Source: Oceanihabitans iliipiscarium (GTDB lineage: Bacteria > Bacteroidota > Bacteroidia > Flavobacteriales > Flavobacteriaceae). Taken from it: a stretch of 64,000 nucleotides of DNA. Numbering within the stretch: the first letter of the stretch is position 1; each line of letters begins with the position of its first letter. The translations under genes were made by a program, and so were the position numbers. Under the pieces are notes generated by a model. That model was not told the DNA's origin and ran no database searches. It was given only the letters and a program-made list of their open reading frames with translations. Shown piece by piece: positions 1 through 9,129 of this stretch. Location: positions 186,001 to 250,000 of the forward strand of contig NZ_JBHUOV010000001.1 in NCBI RefSeq assembly GCF_042686125.1, read 5' to 3'.

Positions 1-1
1 T

Positions 2-97
2 GGAATTTATGGCGCATACTCAACTAAAAAAGCTAAACTATTTTATGTGCAATCTATACCTGCAATTATAACATTATTAGTAATTTTGTTGAATTAA
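2..97 (+). CDS. C-terminal end of an unidentified protein (partial)
   Basis: An open frame runs in from the left edge and ends at TAA (95-97), coding for 31 residues ending in a hydrophobic stretch (IPAIITLLVILLN). The hydrophobic end suggests a membrane protein whose last helix is seen here. It lies 22 bases before the MscS gene in the same direction, so the two may be co-transcribed. Too little is present to name a family. Confidence 0.5.
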   Translation, partial: GIYGAYSTKKAKLFYVQSIPAIITLLVILLN

Positions 98-119
98 TTT
101 AAAACAAATTTCAAACACT

Positions 120-935
120 ATGGAATTACAAGAATGGATAGATAAAGCATTTGAACTTTTAATTGATTTTGGGCCAAAAGTAATAGGAGCAATAGCCATA
201 TGGATTATTGGTTCTTGGGTGATTAAAGCCGTACTTAAAAGCCTAAGAAAAGTTTTAAATAAAAAAGATTACGATCCTAGTTTACAAAAATTCCTACTCA
301 ACTTATTAAGTTGGACTTTAAAAATAGTACTTATTGTTGTTGTTCTTGGTACTGTTGGTGTAGAAACCACTTCGTTTGCTGCTATATTAGCTGCTGCTGG
401 TTTAGCAGTTGGAATGGCTTTACAAGGTTCTCTTGGTAATTTTGCAGGTGGTGTTTTACTGATGATATTTAAACCCATTAAAGTTGGAGATTTAATAGAA
501 GCGCAAGGTGAATTAGGTGTTGTAAAAGAAATTGAAATCTTCACAACAAAATTAACAGGACTTTCAAATCGCGAAATTATTATACCAAATGGCGCATTAT
601 CTAATGGCAATATTATTAACTATACTACAGAAGGGACTCGTCGTGTTGACCTTACTTTTGGCGTAGGCTATGACTCAGATATAAAACAAACTAAAGATGT
701 TTTAATGAAAGTGTTAACATCAAACCCTAAAGTATTACAAGATCCAGCGCCTACAGTAAATGTTTCTGAACTTGCTGACAGTTCAATTAATTTTGCTGTG
801 AGACCTTGGTGTAATGCTGAAGACTATTGGGATGTTTACTTTGGAACAACAGAAGCTGTTAAAGAAGCGCTTGATGCAGCTGGAATCGAAATTCCTTATC
901 CTCATCAAGTAGAAATACAAAAAAAGGAAGCTTAG
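120..935 (+). CDS. MscS-family small-conductance mechanosensitive channel
   Basis: 271 residues, the usual length for a minimal MscS. Three membrane segments are visible at about 17-40, 58-80 and 85-115; the third is the Gly/Ala-rich pore helix (AAAGLAVGMALQGSLGNFAG), followed by the beta domain that opens with FKPIKVGDLIE and a C-terminal alpha/beta domain (GVGYDSDIKQ). The family forms heptameric inner-membrane channels that release solutes on hypo-osmotic shock. Its stop codon TAG overlaps the tsaB stop on the other strand (TTAG at 932-935), so the two genes converge with a four-base overlap and no room for a terminator between them. Confidence 0.93.
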   Translation: MELQEWIDKAFELLIDFGPKVIGAIAIWIIGSWVIKAVLKSLRKVLNKKDYDPSLQKFLLNLLSWTLKIVLIVVVLGTVGVETTSFAAILAAAGLAVGMALQGSLGNFAGGVLLMIFKPIKVGDLIEAQGELGVVKEIEIFTTKLTGLSNREIIIPNGALSNGNIINYTTEGTRRVDLTFGVGYDSDIKQTKDVLMKVLTSNPKVLQDPAPTVNVSELADSSINFAVRPWCNAEDYWDVYFGTTEAVKEALDAAGIEIPYPHQVEIQKKEA

Positions 936-1606
936 TCTTTTTTAGCTTTTAAGGCTATAAAATCTTTTAAGTAAAAAGGTTCAAAATAAGCGACATCTTC
1001 GGTGTCGTTTTTTTTGTGCTTTTCATAAGCAATTGCAGACATTTCATTAGCAGATGGGAGCTTATCTTCTATAAAAATAGCATTTTCATGTGTGATCAGT
1101 GTTTTTGTTTTTTCTACACCATTTCCAATAAAATAGACTTTACCTAGTTTTAAATAATTAGCGAAAGAATGTGCTTCTAAAATTTGAGCTTCTATAGGTC
1201 TAATGACTTTATATTCTGCATCAAAAATAGCAGAATAGACTTCCATGCGTCTTGCATCAAGCATAGGCACAATAAACCCTTCTTTAATTTTTACTTGGTG
1301 TGCTAAAGCTTCAAGTGTAGAGACCGAAATTAATGGCTTGTTTAGAGCGAAGCATAAACCTTTTGCTGCAGATACGCCAATACGCAATCCTGTATAAGAA
1401 CCAGGACCTTTACTGACAGCAATGGCGTCTAATTGTGATGGTTTGATGTGATGTTTTTCAAGAAGTGCACTAATATAAACATGCAAGCGTTCTGCATGTG
1501 AATAATTTTTATCATAATCTTCTTGTAAAGCAAAAGTCTCTCCTTGTTTAGAAAGAGAGACTGAGCAATTTGTTGTAGCTGTTTCTATGTTTAAAATTAG
1601 TGCCAA
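932..1606 (-). CDS. tsaB: tRNA threonylcarbamoyladenosine biosynthesis protein TsaB
   Basis: 224 residues. The N-terminal ASKHA-fold strand (ILNIETATTNCSVSL) and the family signature GPGSYTGLRIG (67-77) identify TsaB/YeaZ, the non-catalytic partner that binds TsaD and TsaE for making t6A37 in ANN-decoding tRNAs in the cytoplasm. Catalytic metal-binding residues of TsaD are absent, as expected. It is the last gene of the minus-strand run that starts with the ABC exporter; six bases separate it from the adaptor gene upstream, so it is probably read from that transcript, although its function is unrelated. Confidence 0.94.
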   Translation of the reverse strand: MALILNIETATTNCSVSLSKQGETFALQEDYDKNYSHAERLHVYISALLEKHHIKPSQLDAIAVSKGPGSYTGLRIGVSAAKGLCFALNKPLISVSTLEALAHQVKIKEGFIVPMLDARRMEVYSAIFDAEYKVIRPIEAQILEAHSFANYLKLGKVYFIGNGVEKTKTLITHENAIFIEDKLPSANEMSAIAYEKHKKNDTEDVAYFEPFYLKDFIALKAKKD

Positions 1607-1612
1607 AATAAT

Positions 1613-2911
1613 TTACGAAGCGTCTTCAGATTTATCATTAGCACCTTCTTTTTCAGACTTTAATTGAACATCGTCATTGTTTTTCAACGACTTTGTTACT
1701 GTATTATATGGTCCAGTAATTATCTCTTCACCTTCATTTAATCCTTCAAGAATTTCAATATTAGAATTATCTTGAACACCAGTTTTTACGACACGTAATT
1801 TAGCTTTTGTACCTTCTTTAATAAAAACACATTCAAACTTTTCTTCACTTTCACTAGCCACTGCATCTTTAGTTTTTATTTTTCTTGTAGAAGAAGTGTC
1901 TGTTTTGATAACGATAGAGCTAATTGGCACACCAATGACTTTTTCACGCTTATTCGTAATGATATCTACTGTTGCCGTCATACCTGGCCTAAAAGGCGAA
2001 TAGTTTTCATCTCTTCCTTCTAATAAATCTTTATAAGATTCTTCAAGAATTCTAACTTTAACTTTAAAATTAGTTACCTGATCTGCTGTTAATACGCCAT
2101 CCGCAGAGTTTGCAATTTCGGTCACTAATCCTTTAAACTGCTTTTTTAAATAGGCATCAACCTCAACAATAGTAGAATCGCCAATATTCACTTTAACAAT
2201 ATCATTTTCATTCACATCAACTTCAACTTCCATATTCGTTAAATTAGCCACACGCATAATTTCTGTTCCTGCCATTTGCTGAGTTCCAACGACACGTTCA
2301 CCTAATTCAATGCTAAGTTTAGAAATTGTACCACTCATTGGTGCATAAATATTTGTTCTATTGAGGTTGTCTCTAGCTTCATTAACTGTTGCCGCAGAAC
2401 TTTGTACACTATAATAAGCTGATTGTTTATTGGCTTGAGCAATTTCATAAGAAGAAACCACTTTATCCCAATCTGCTTTAGAAATAATTCCCTTATCAAA
2501 TAACTGTTGATTTCTATCGTAATTTGCTTTAGCTTCTTTAAGCGAAGCTTCAGCTTGATTTAATCCTGATTTTACATTTTGTAATGAGGCTTGAGAACGA
2601 TTTAAACTAGATTCATAAATATCTGGATTAACGCGAACTAATAAATCTCCTTTTTCAACTTGTTGTCCTTCAACGATAGGAAGCTCTATAACTTCTCCAG
2701 AAACTTCACTCGATAATTTAACTTCAATCTCAGGTTGGATTTTTCCAGTAGCAGAAACAGTTTCAACAATATCGATTTTAGCAATTTTCATAGCTTCAAT
2801 CTCTTTAAAATTGCCTTGTTTCCCAAACCAACCTGCCTTCTTTCCTCCTATTAAAAAGACAAGCAATACAATTACCGCAACAACAATAATGGTTAGTGTT
2901 TTTTTACTCAT
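1613..2911 (-). CDS. Periplasmic adaptor (membrane fusion) protein, second copy
   Basis: 432 residues. An N-terminal anchor helix (about 5-22) is followed by a split biotinyl-lipoyl domain (KLSSEVSGEVIELPIVEGQQ), a long alpha-helical hairpin at about 100-185 rich in Ala, Asn and Gln, the second lipoyl half (IYAPMSGTISKL) and beta-barrel plus membrane-proximal domains. This is the HlyD/MacA/RND adaptor architecture. The C-terminus is highly charged. It lies five bases after the TolC gene and is the second adaptor in an operon with one ATPase and two permeases, so it may pair with one permease or form a mixed hexamer; the sequence cannot decide. Confidence 0.9.
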   Translation of the reverse strand: MSKKTLTIIVVAVIVLLVFLIGGKKAGWFGKQGNFKEIEAMKIAKIDIVETVSATGKIQPEIEVKLSSEVSGEVIELPIVEGQQVEKGDLLVRVNPDIYESSLNRSQASLQNVKSGLNQAEASLKEAKANYDRNQQLFDKGIISKADWDKVVSSYEIAQANKQSAYYSVQSSAATVNEARDNLNRTNIYAPMSGTISKLSIELGERVVGTQQMAGTEIMRVANLTNMEVEVDVNENDIVKVNIGDSTIVEVDAYLKKQFKGLVTEIANSADGVLTADQVTNFKVKVRILEESYKDLLEGRDENYSPFRPGMTATVDIITNKREKVIGVPISSIVIKTDTSSTRKIKTKDAVASESEEKFECVFIKEGTKAKLRVVKTGVQDNSNIEILEGLNEGEEIITGPYNTVTKSLKNNDDVQLKSEKEGANDKSEDAS

Positions 2912-2916
2912 TTTGG

Positions 2917-4245
2917 TTAATTTATTTTAGTAATTGGAATTCCAAAATAGAATTCTAATACTTTTAGTTTAAATATATGATCGTATTTGGTTCTTACCAC
3001 TTCACTTTGCGCTGCCTCTAATCGGTTTTTAGATTGGCTAAAATCAAAGGCATTTAACATGCCTACATCATAACGCTCTTTAGAGTAATTAAAAGCTTCT
3101 TCTCGTGCCGCAAGTGTTTCTTGTGCAGCTTCATAAGCTTTAAGAGTACCTTTAGCATCATTATACGCTTGATATACATTAGTTTCAAGATCAAGACTTG
3201 CTTGCTCTAATTGAAATTTTGTGCGTTCTACATTAATTTTGCTACGTTTAATATTGTTTTTTACAGAAAACCCATTAAATATAGGAATGCTTAAATTTAG
3301 TGAAAAACTATGACTTTTATTATCTGAAACTTGGTCTTCAAAAACTGGTGTATCAAATAGTTGCGAATTAAAATAGTTGGTTCCAAAACTATAAGAACCT
3401 CTTAAGGAAGGCTGTATAGCGCCTTTGGCTATCTTTAAATTATACTCCGCTATTTCGCTATTATTTTGTGCAATTTTCATATCATAGCGTGTCTCTTTAG
3501 CTTTAGCAATTATTGCTTCTGGCGACTCATTTAATACACTTGATGGTGGGACTTGATATTCTGTATCGATAATATCAAAATTTTCATAATCTTCAATTAA
3601 GAGTAATTGTGCTAGACTTATTTTAGATAATAAAATTGCATTTTCAGCATTTACCACTTGCTGCTCTTGTGAAGCAATTGTCGCACGAACTTCTAACAAA
3701 TCACCTCTTGGGATAGATCCAGCATCAACTAAATCTTTGGTACGTTGTAATTCTTCAAGCGTGATTTCTTGTTGTGCATTAAGGACTTTTAATTGCTCTT
3801 TATTAAACAGGATTTGAAGAAAAGCATTAGCGACACTTAAAGAAATATTATCTTTCATATTGTCTAGCTGATATTGACTTGCCAATATTTCTAGGTTAGA
3901 ACGACGTAATTGATTTAAGTTTCTTAGACCAGTATATATATCAACGCTTGAGCTCAATCCTCCACTAAGATTTCTTGTCGTAGAGTTGACAGCATCAAAA
4001 GTAACAGGATCTTGGTTTAGTCCAATATTCCATGAATGTGTAGCGCTTGCGTTAAGTGATGGCATAAAGTTTCCAAAAGCATCTTTTTTATTGAGCTCAG
4101 AGTTTTGCAAATCTAATTCATTTTGCTTGATCGTAATATTGTTATCCAAAGCATAATTCACACATTCTTCAAGCGTCCAAAGCTTATCTTGCCCATGAGA
4201 GGCTATACTTGTAAATATAAATAATAAGACTACTATTTTTTTCAT
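2917..4245 (-). CDS. TolC-family outer membrane efflux protein
   Basis: 442 residues from the preferred start. The open frame extends 17 codons further upstream, but the ATG at 4243-4245 begins a proper signal peptide (MKKIVVLLFIFTSIASHGQ). The mature protein opens with LTLEECVNYALDNN-like sequence (LWTLEECVNYALDNNITIKQ), the hallmark start of the OEP repeat, and has two OEP halves with long amphipathic helices. It forms the outer-membrane duct for a tripartite exporter. It sits between two adaptor genes; a gap of 135 bases to the upstream adaptor is the only sizeable gap in the operon and may hold a secondary promoter. Confidence 0.93.
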   Translation of the reverse strand: MKKIVVLLFIFTSIASHGQDKLWTLEECVNYALDNNITIKQNELDLQNSELNKKDAFGNFMPSLNASATHSWNIGLNQDPVTFDAVNSTTRNLSGGLSSSVDIYTGLRNLNQLRRSNLEILASQYQLDNMKDNISLSVANAFLQILFNKEQLKVLNAQQEITLEELQRTKDLVDAGSIPRGDLLEVRATIASQEQQVVNAENAILLSKISLAQLLLIEDYENFDIIDTEYQVPPSSVLNESPEAIIAKAKETRYDMKIAQNNSEIAEYNLKIAKGAIQPSLRGSYSFGTNYFNSQLFDTPVFEDQVSDNKSHSFSLNLSIPIFNGFSVKNNIKRSKINVERTKFQLEQASLDLETNVYQAYNDAKGTLKAYEAAQETLAAREEAFNYSKERYDVGMLNAFDFSQSKNRLEAAQSEVVRTKYDHIFKLKVLEFYFGIPITKIN

Positions 4246-4380
4246 TTGATTGTATTTATTCTTTTTTATGGACAAAAGTAATAATCCTTTAAACATCTAT
4301 ATAAAATTAGAATTGAGTATTAATGTTTAATTTATAGTACTATTATATGTCTTTGTAAATGTTAAAGTGTTACATTAAAA

Positions 4381-5544
4381 TTAATTATTTTGAGCATATT
4401 TAGGAACACCTTGAATTTGATTCCATACTTTTATTTTGTCATCTTTAGTCACGCCACTTTTAATCTCAACAAAGATTCCATCACTAATACCAAGTTCTAA
4501 GTCTTTACGCTCAAATTTTTGATCACTCGTTTCAATTTCAACAAAAGGGTCTTTGGTTTCAGAATCATATTGAACTAAGGCTTCTTTTATAGCTAAAACT
4601 TTTTCCGCTTTATCTAAAATAATAGAAGCATTAGCACTTAAACCTGCTCTAATAAATGTTGAATCTATTTTTTGTAATGTCCCTTTGATTTCAAATTGAA
4701 TAGCACCATTTTCGGCAACACCTTTAGGAGCTATATAGTCTAAAATTGCATCAAATTTTTTGTTTTCAATAGCACCAACTGTGATTTCAAGAGGTAATCC
4801 TTCTTTTATTTTACCGACTTCACTTTCATCGACTTTACCTTCAAAAATCATTTTCTTAACATCAGCTAAAGAAGCAATTGAAGTCCCTTCATTAAAGTTA
4901 TTGGCTTCTATAACTTGATTTCCTTCTTTTACTGGAACATCTAAAACCATTCCCGAAACTGTTGCTCTAACTTGAGTTTGCGCGATATTGCCTAAACCAC
5001 TTGTCGTTCCTGTTTTAATTATATCATAATTTTGTCTCGCAGAAGTTACATTAATTTTTGCCTGTTCAACACTTTGTTTTGCTTGTAAGTACGTGTTTTT
5101 AACCGCTTCAAAGTCATTAGCAGAAATCACTCCCTTATCAAATAGAGCTAATTGACGATCATAACTCGCTTGCTGTGTTTGCAAATTGATTTGTGCCGTT
5201 TGTAATGCTGTATTGTTAGAATTGATATTGGCCTTTGCATTTGTTAATGAAGATACATTAGGTATAACTCTAATTTTAGCAATTAAATCTCCTGCATTTA
5301 CGTATTCTCCAGCTTCAATAAAAATTTCTTCAACCACTCCAGAAATGTTTGATTTAATTAAAACCTCATCTTTAGGCACAATACTTCCTGTAGCAACTGT
5401 TTTAACAGTTATGGTTTGTTCACTAGCAACATCTGTTGTGTATGTTACTGGGTCTTCTTGATTTTTTTGCCATAAATAGTATAGTGCTGCTCCAAATACA
5501 ACAACTATAAGTGTTAATACGATTATGGTTTTTGTTCTTTTCAT
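4381..5544 (-). CDS. Periplasmic adaptor (MacA/RND-like), first copy
   Basis: 387 residues with an anchor helix at about 5-24, lipoyl halves (VLIKSNISGVVEEIFIEAGE and VRATVSGMVLDVPVKEGNQV), a coiled-coil hairpin at about 100-175 and C-terminal barrel domains. It is 29 bases downstream of the second MacB-like permease, the canonical MacB-MacA arrangement, so it most likely bridges that permease to TolC. It is clearly a paralogue of the adaptor at 1613-2911: both share the helix-tip motif around LFDKGVISANDFE / LFDKGIISKADWD. Confidence 0.91.
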   Translation of the reverse strand: MKRTKTIIVLTLIVVVFGAALYYLWQKNQEDPVTYTTDVASEQTITVKTVATGSIVPKDEVLIKSNISGVVEEIFIEAGEYVNAGDLIAKIRVIPNVSSLTNAKANINSNNTALQTAQINLQTQQASYDRQLALFDKGVISANDFEAVKNTYLQAKQSVEQAKINVTSARQNYDIIKTGTTSGLGNIAQTQVRATVSGMVLDVPVKEGNQVIEANNFNEGTSIASLADVKKMIFEGKVDESEVGKIKEGLPLEITVGAIENKKFDAILDYIAPKGVAENGAIQFEIKGTLQKIDSTFIRAGLSANASIILDKAEKVLAIKEALVQYDSETKDPFVEIETSDQKFERKDLELGISDGIFVEIKSGVTKDDKIKVWNQIQGVPKYAQNN

Positions 5545-5573
5545 TTTTTAAAAAATTGATTGATTGTTATTTT

Positions 5574-6830
5574 TTATTCTATTCTTAAAGCGTCAACAGG
5601 TTTCATTTTAGTTGCGCTATTTGCGGGAATTAATCCTGCTAATAAACCAGAAATTACTAATATTAATAATGCCACTAGAATGACTGTCATACTTACACTT
5701 GGGTTTGCAAAATTCTCTACAGGGCCATTCATATCTAAAATATAATTAAGAACCCATATTACCCCAGCTGCAAATGAAATACCCACCATACCAGAAATAA
5801 TTGTTAGCAGTAAACTTTCTTGCAACACCTGAGATTTGATAGTCCATGGTGAAGCTCCTAAAGCTCGTCTCACTCCTATTTCTTTAGTACGCTCTTTAAC
5901 TACTATGAGCATAATATTACTTATTCCAATTATTCCAGACATTAAAACTAGTGCGCCAACGAAATAACCAACGAAAGATAGTATTGTGAACAATCCGTTG
6001 ACACGATTAAACGCTTCAGATAAATCAAAATTACCTATAGCTCGTTCGTCTTCAGGATGTACTTTATGGCTTGCTCTCATTAGCTCTAAAATTTTTGGTT
6101 TTAGCGATGTAACCGACACATCATCATTAGACGTGATTGCCATCCAACCAACACGATCTCCTCTATTAAAGGCTTGGCCAAAAGTGGTGAAAGGCATAAA
6201 AATAGTATTTGCATCTTCTTCTTGATCGCCACTATTAGCCGCTTTGAACGTTCCGACAACTAAAAAATTAACCCCATTAACTTTTATATAAGTCCCTAAA
6301 GCATCTTCACCTTTATCATATAGAGCTTTGACTACATCTACGCCAAGAACACAAACCTTTCGTTTACTATTAATATCAGAATAACTAATAAAACGCCCTT
6401 GAATAATATCCATTGGTTGTTGTTTAATAAACTCTGGATAGTCGCCATAAATTGAGAAAGCACCTGATTTTGTACCTCTAATAACATTATTCCCACCATT
6501 AAATCCTCCTAATTGATTTCTTGGAGACACATATTTTAATTGAGGTAATTCGCGTTTTAAAGTTTCAACATCCTCTAATTTAAAGTTAAAGCGTCTTCCT
6601 TTAGGCAGGCCTTTGTATGCTTTTGTTGTTCCTTGTGTCCACATAAACATAGAGTTAGTGGCGAAATTTCCAAAATCAGCAGTAACCCCGTTTTTTAATC
6701 CATTAGTCAAAGCCAATAGCAAGACTAAAATGGTGATACCCCAAAACACACCAAAAGCAGTCAAAAAAGTTCTAAACTTATTTGCTGTAAGCGCTTGTAA
6801 TATTTCGTCCCAACGATCTCTATTAAACAT
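5574..6830 (-). CDS. MacB-like ABC transporter permease, second
   Basis: 418 residues: an N-terminal membrane helix preceded by FRTFLTAFGVFWGI, a large periplasmic MacB_PCD domain (about 45-270), then three C-terminal helices of the FtsX domain with the coupling motif KERTKEIGVRRALGA. There is no fused ATPase domain, unlike E. coli MacB; the ATPase is encoded separately at 8069-8770. Paralogue of the permease immediately upstream, one base away, so the transporter is probably a heterodimer of the two permeases with two ATPase subunits. Substrate unknown; the family exports lipoproteins, peptides or drugs, or acts as a mechanotransmitter. Confidence 0.92.
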   Translation of the reverse strand: MFNRDRWDEILQALTANKFRTFLTAFGVFWGITILVLLLALTNGLKNGVTADFGNFATNSMFMWTQGTTKAYKGLPKGRRFNFKLEDVETLKRELPQLKYVSPRNQLGGFNGGNNVIRGTKSGAFSIYGDYPEFIKQQPMDIIQGRFISYSDINSKRKVCVLGVDVVKALYDKGEDALGTYIKVNGVNFLVVGTFKAANSGDQEEDANTIFMPFTTFGQAFNRGDRVGWMAITSNDDVSVTSLKPKILELMRASHKVHPEDERAIGNFDLSEAFNRVNGLFTILSFVGYFVGALVLMSGIIGISNIMLIVVKERTKEIGVRRALGASPWTIKSQVLQESLLLTIISGMVGISFAAGVIWVLNYILDMNGPVENFANPSVSMTVILVALLILVISGLLAGLIPANSATKMKPVDALRIE

Positions 6831-6831
6831 A

Positions 6832-8076
6832 TTATTCGTCTCTTAATGCTACAATAGGTTTTATTTTTGCTGCTCTATATGCTGGAAAAAATCCTGCTAA
6901 AGCTCCTGCAAAAACGAGTATAAAAACAGTGGCTAACGCTGTATTGAAATCTACTTGGGGATATTTAATAAAATCGCTTTCAATTAAAGGACCGACCAAT
7001 TCTAATAATGCTAGTCCAAGAATAAGTCCGAATAACCCTGCAAACATTGTTACAAATACAGACTCTTGAAGAATCATACCAATAATAGACCACGGTTGTG
7101 CTCCTAAAGCTTTTCTTATTCCTATTTCTTTGGTGCGTTCTTTTACAATAATAAGCATGATGTTCCCTACACCAACTACACCTGCAATAATAGTTCCAAT
7201 ACCAACAAACCAAAATACAGCAGCAATGGTATCAATTAATGAAAATATTTTTTTTGCTTCTTCTAAAGTGTTATAAACTCGCACTGCATTAGTGTCATCT
7301 GGTGCAACGGTTTGTCTTTGTTTAATTTCACTTTCTATAGCTGATGAAATGACTTTAGATTCTTCAACAGCTTGTTCAAAATTATCTGACATTTTTAAAG
7401 TAAACATCATATTTCTAATTCGATCTGCACCATTAAAGGCCAATTGAGCTGTTGTTAGTGGCAAAAACACTTTACTTTCATCGCGCTCTCCACCTGGATC
7501 ATAAAACACACCCACAACTTTAAAGCTAATACCATAAAGTGAAATGTTTTTATTTAATGGATCTTCACCTTTAAACAAATCCTGACTGACTTTATTACCA
7601 ATTACTGCTACTTTTTTAGATTCATCTACATCAGTAACACTAATGAATCGTCCTTGACTAACATCTGCATTTTCTATAAATTGATTTCCTGGTAAAATGC
7701 CTTGTATTCTATAATTTCCTGATTCATTTTTATAATTTACTAATCCGCCCCAAATGGTATAGAAAGCAGACTCATGTTCAATGTTTTCAGCATATTTATT
7801 TGATATTGCTGTATAATCATCATTTTTTAACTGTACATATCGACCCGGATTTAGGCCTTTATATTCTTTGGTGGTAACCCCTGTCCATACACTAACCAAA
7901 TTGGTTGCATCTTTTTGGAACTCCGATTTCACACCATTTTGTATTCCAGTGCTAAAACCTAGAAGTATAACCAATATAAATATTCCAGAAGCTACAGAGA
8001 GTCCTGTTAAAAAAGTACGAAGCTTGTTCTTACTTAAAGTTTCAAATATTTCTTGCCAACGTTCTAAATCAAACAT
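6832..8076 (-). CDS. MacB-like ABC transporter permease, first
   Basis: 414 residues with the same plan as its downstream neighbour: N-terminal helix after LRTFLTGLSVASGI, periplasmic MacB_PCD domain, and three C-terminal helices with KERTKEIGIRKALGA. Its start codon lies inside the end of the ATPase gene (eight-base overlap, 8069-8076), which implies translational coupling. The two permeases differ mainly in the periplasmic domain, as expected if they form an asymmetric channel contacting one adaptor ring. Confidence 0.92.
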   Translation of the reverse strand: MFDLERWQEIFETLSKNKLRTFLTGLSVASGIFILVILLGFSTGIQNGVKSEFQKDATNLVSVWTGVTTKEYKGLNPGRYVQLKNDDYTAISNKYAENIEHESAFYTIWGGLVNYKNESGNYRIQGILPGNQFIENADVSQGRFISVTDVDESKKVAVIGNKVSQDLFKGEDPLNKNISLYGISFKVVGVFYDPGGERDESKVFLPLTTAQLAFNGADRIRNMMFTLKMSDNFEQAVEESKVISSAIESEIKQRQTVAPDDTNAVRVYNTLEEAKKIFSLIDTIAAVFWFVGIGTIIAGVVGVGNIMLIIVKERTKEIGIRKALGAQPWSIIGMILQESVFVTMFAGLFGLILGLALLELVGPLIESDFIKYPQVDFNTALATVFILVFAGALAGFFPAYRAAKIKPIVALRDE

Positions 8077-8770
8077 GTGCTGATGCTCTAACTTGTTCTA
8101 CTGTACTATCATCAATAATCAAACCATCTTTAAGGTTTACGATGCGTTTTGTCATTTGTGCAATATCATGTTCGTGCGTGACAACAAGAATTGTTTTTCC
8201 TTCATCATTAATCCCTTGAATGAGTTCCATTACTTCATAAGACGTTTTTGTATCTAACGCTCCTGTTGGTTCATCTGCTAAAAGCACTTTAGGATCACTA
8301 GCAAGTGCTCTAGCAATAGCCACACGTTGTTTTTGACCTCCAGATAATTCACTAGGCAAATGGTGAGACCATTCGGCTAAACCTACTTTTTCTAAATAAT
8401 GCATCGCTTTATCTGCACGTTCTTTTCGTTTAACGCCTTGATAATATAGAGGCATAGATACATTATCTAAAGCCGATTTATAATTGATTAAATTAAAAGA
8501 CTGAAAGATGAACCCTAGGAATTTATTTCTATAATTAGCTGCAATCCTCTCATTAAGGTTTTTAATTTTTACATTATCTAGTGTATATGAACCTTCATCA
8601 GCTTCGTCTAACATTCCTAAAATATTAAGTAAAGTAGATTTGCCAGAGCCTGAAGAGCCCATAATAGATACCAGCTCTCCTTCGTTTACATCAAAATTAA
8701 TGCCCTTTAAAACGTGAAGCGAATTGCTTCCCATGTGATAAGATTTATGTAAATCTTTGATTTGTATCAT
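8069..8770 (-). CDS. ABC transporter ATP-binding protein (MacB/LolD type)
   Basis: 233 residues from the ATG at 8768-8770 (MIQIKDLHKSY); a start 13 codons upstream is possible but would add a tail not seen in the family. Walker A is GSSGSGKST (38-46), the signature is LSGGQKQR, Walker B is VLLADEPTGALD and the switch His is in VVTHE. The sequence FIFQSFNLI around the Q-loop is typical of the LolD/MacB group. It heads the exporter operon and energises the two downstream permeases at the inner membrane. Confidence 0.94.
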   Translation of the reverse strand: MIQIKDLHKSYHMGSNSLHVLKGINFDVNEGELVSIMGSSGSGKSTLLNILGMLDEADEGSYTLDNVKIKNLNERIAANYRNKFLGFIFQSFNLINYKSALDNVSMPLYYQGVKRKERADKAMHYLEKVGLAEWSHHLPSELSGGQKQRVAIARALASDPKVLLADEPTGALDTKTSYEVMELIQGINDEGKTILVVTHEHDIAQMTKRIVNLKDGLIIDDSTVEQVRASAHV

Positions 8771-8901
8771 GATTTGATTGATTAGCTTATGCAATATTAC
8801 ATAAACCACTATATGATTTATACTAATAAAGTGTTAAGATATCGTTTAATACCTATAGCAGTAAGACTAGTGAAACTTAAAATTGTTACAAAAAGTATAT
8901 A

Positions 8902-9123
8902 CTATTTAACTTTATTTTTGGAGAATTTTCTATAAATAAAGTAACCAATTCCGCCAACTAATAGATATGGAATTGCCATTAAGTAAATTATACCGTTGTT
9001 TACCCCTTCTGCTGTAGATTGCCCTTCTTCACTTTCTAAAACGGCACGACACATAGCGCATTGTGCTTCGGCAGGAATTGAAACTATGAAGATTAACACA
9101 AGAAGAAGAATTGTTTTTTTCAT
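8902..9123 (-). CDS. Small exported CxxC membrane protein of the oxidase-biogenesis cluster
   Basis: 73 residues: signal peptide (MKKTILLLVLIFIVSIPAEA), then a CAMC motif at 22-25, an acidic stretch, and one membrane helix at about 45-63 with a basic C-terminal end. I do not know an experimentally defined function. It ends the run SCO-like, SCO, DUF420, all concerned with cytochrome oxidase assembly, and lies six bases after the DUF420 gene. The exposed Cys-Ala-Met-Cys just after signal cleavage could bind copper or haem or act as a thiol shuttle; that is inference from position and motif. Confidence 0.8.
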   Translation of the reverse strand: MKKTILLLVLIFIVSIPAEAQCAMCRAVLESEEGQSTAEGVNNGIIYLMAIPYLLVGGIGYFIYRKFSKNKVK

Positions 9124-9129
9124 CTTAAA

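Noticed and set aside
4246..4296. N-terminal extension of the TolC protein from an upstream ATG
   Set aside because: The extra 17 residues would precede a normal signal peptide and spoil it; the internal ATG is preferred.
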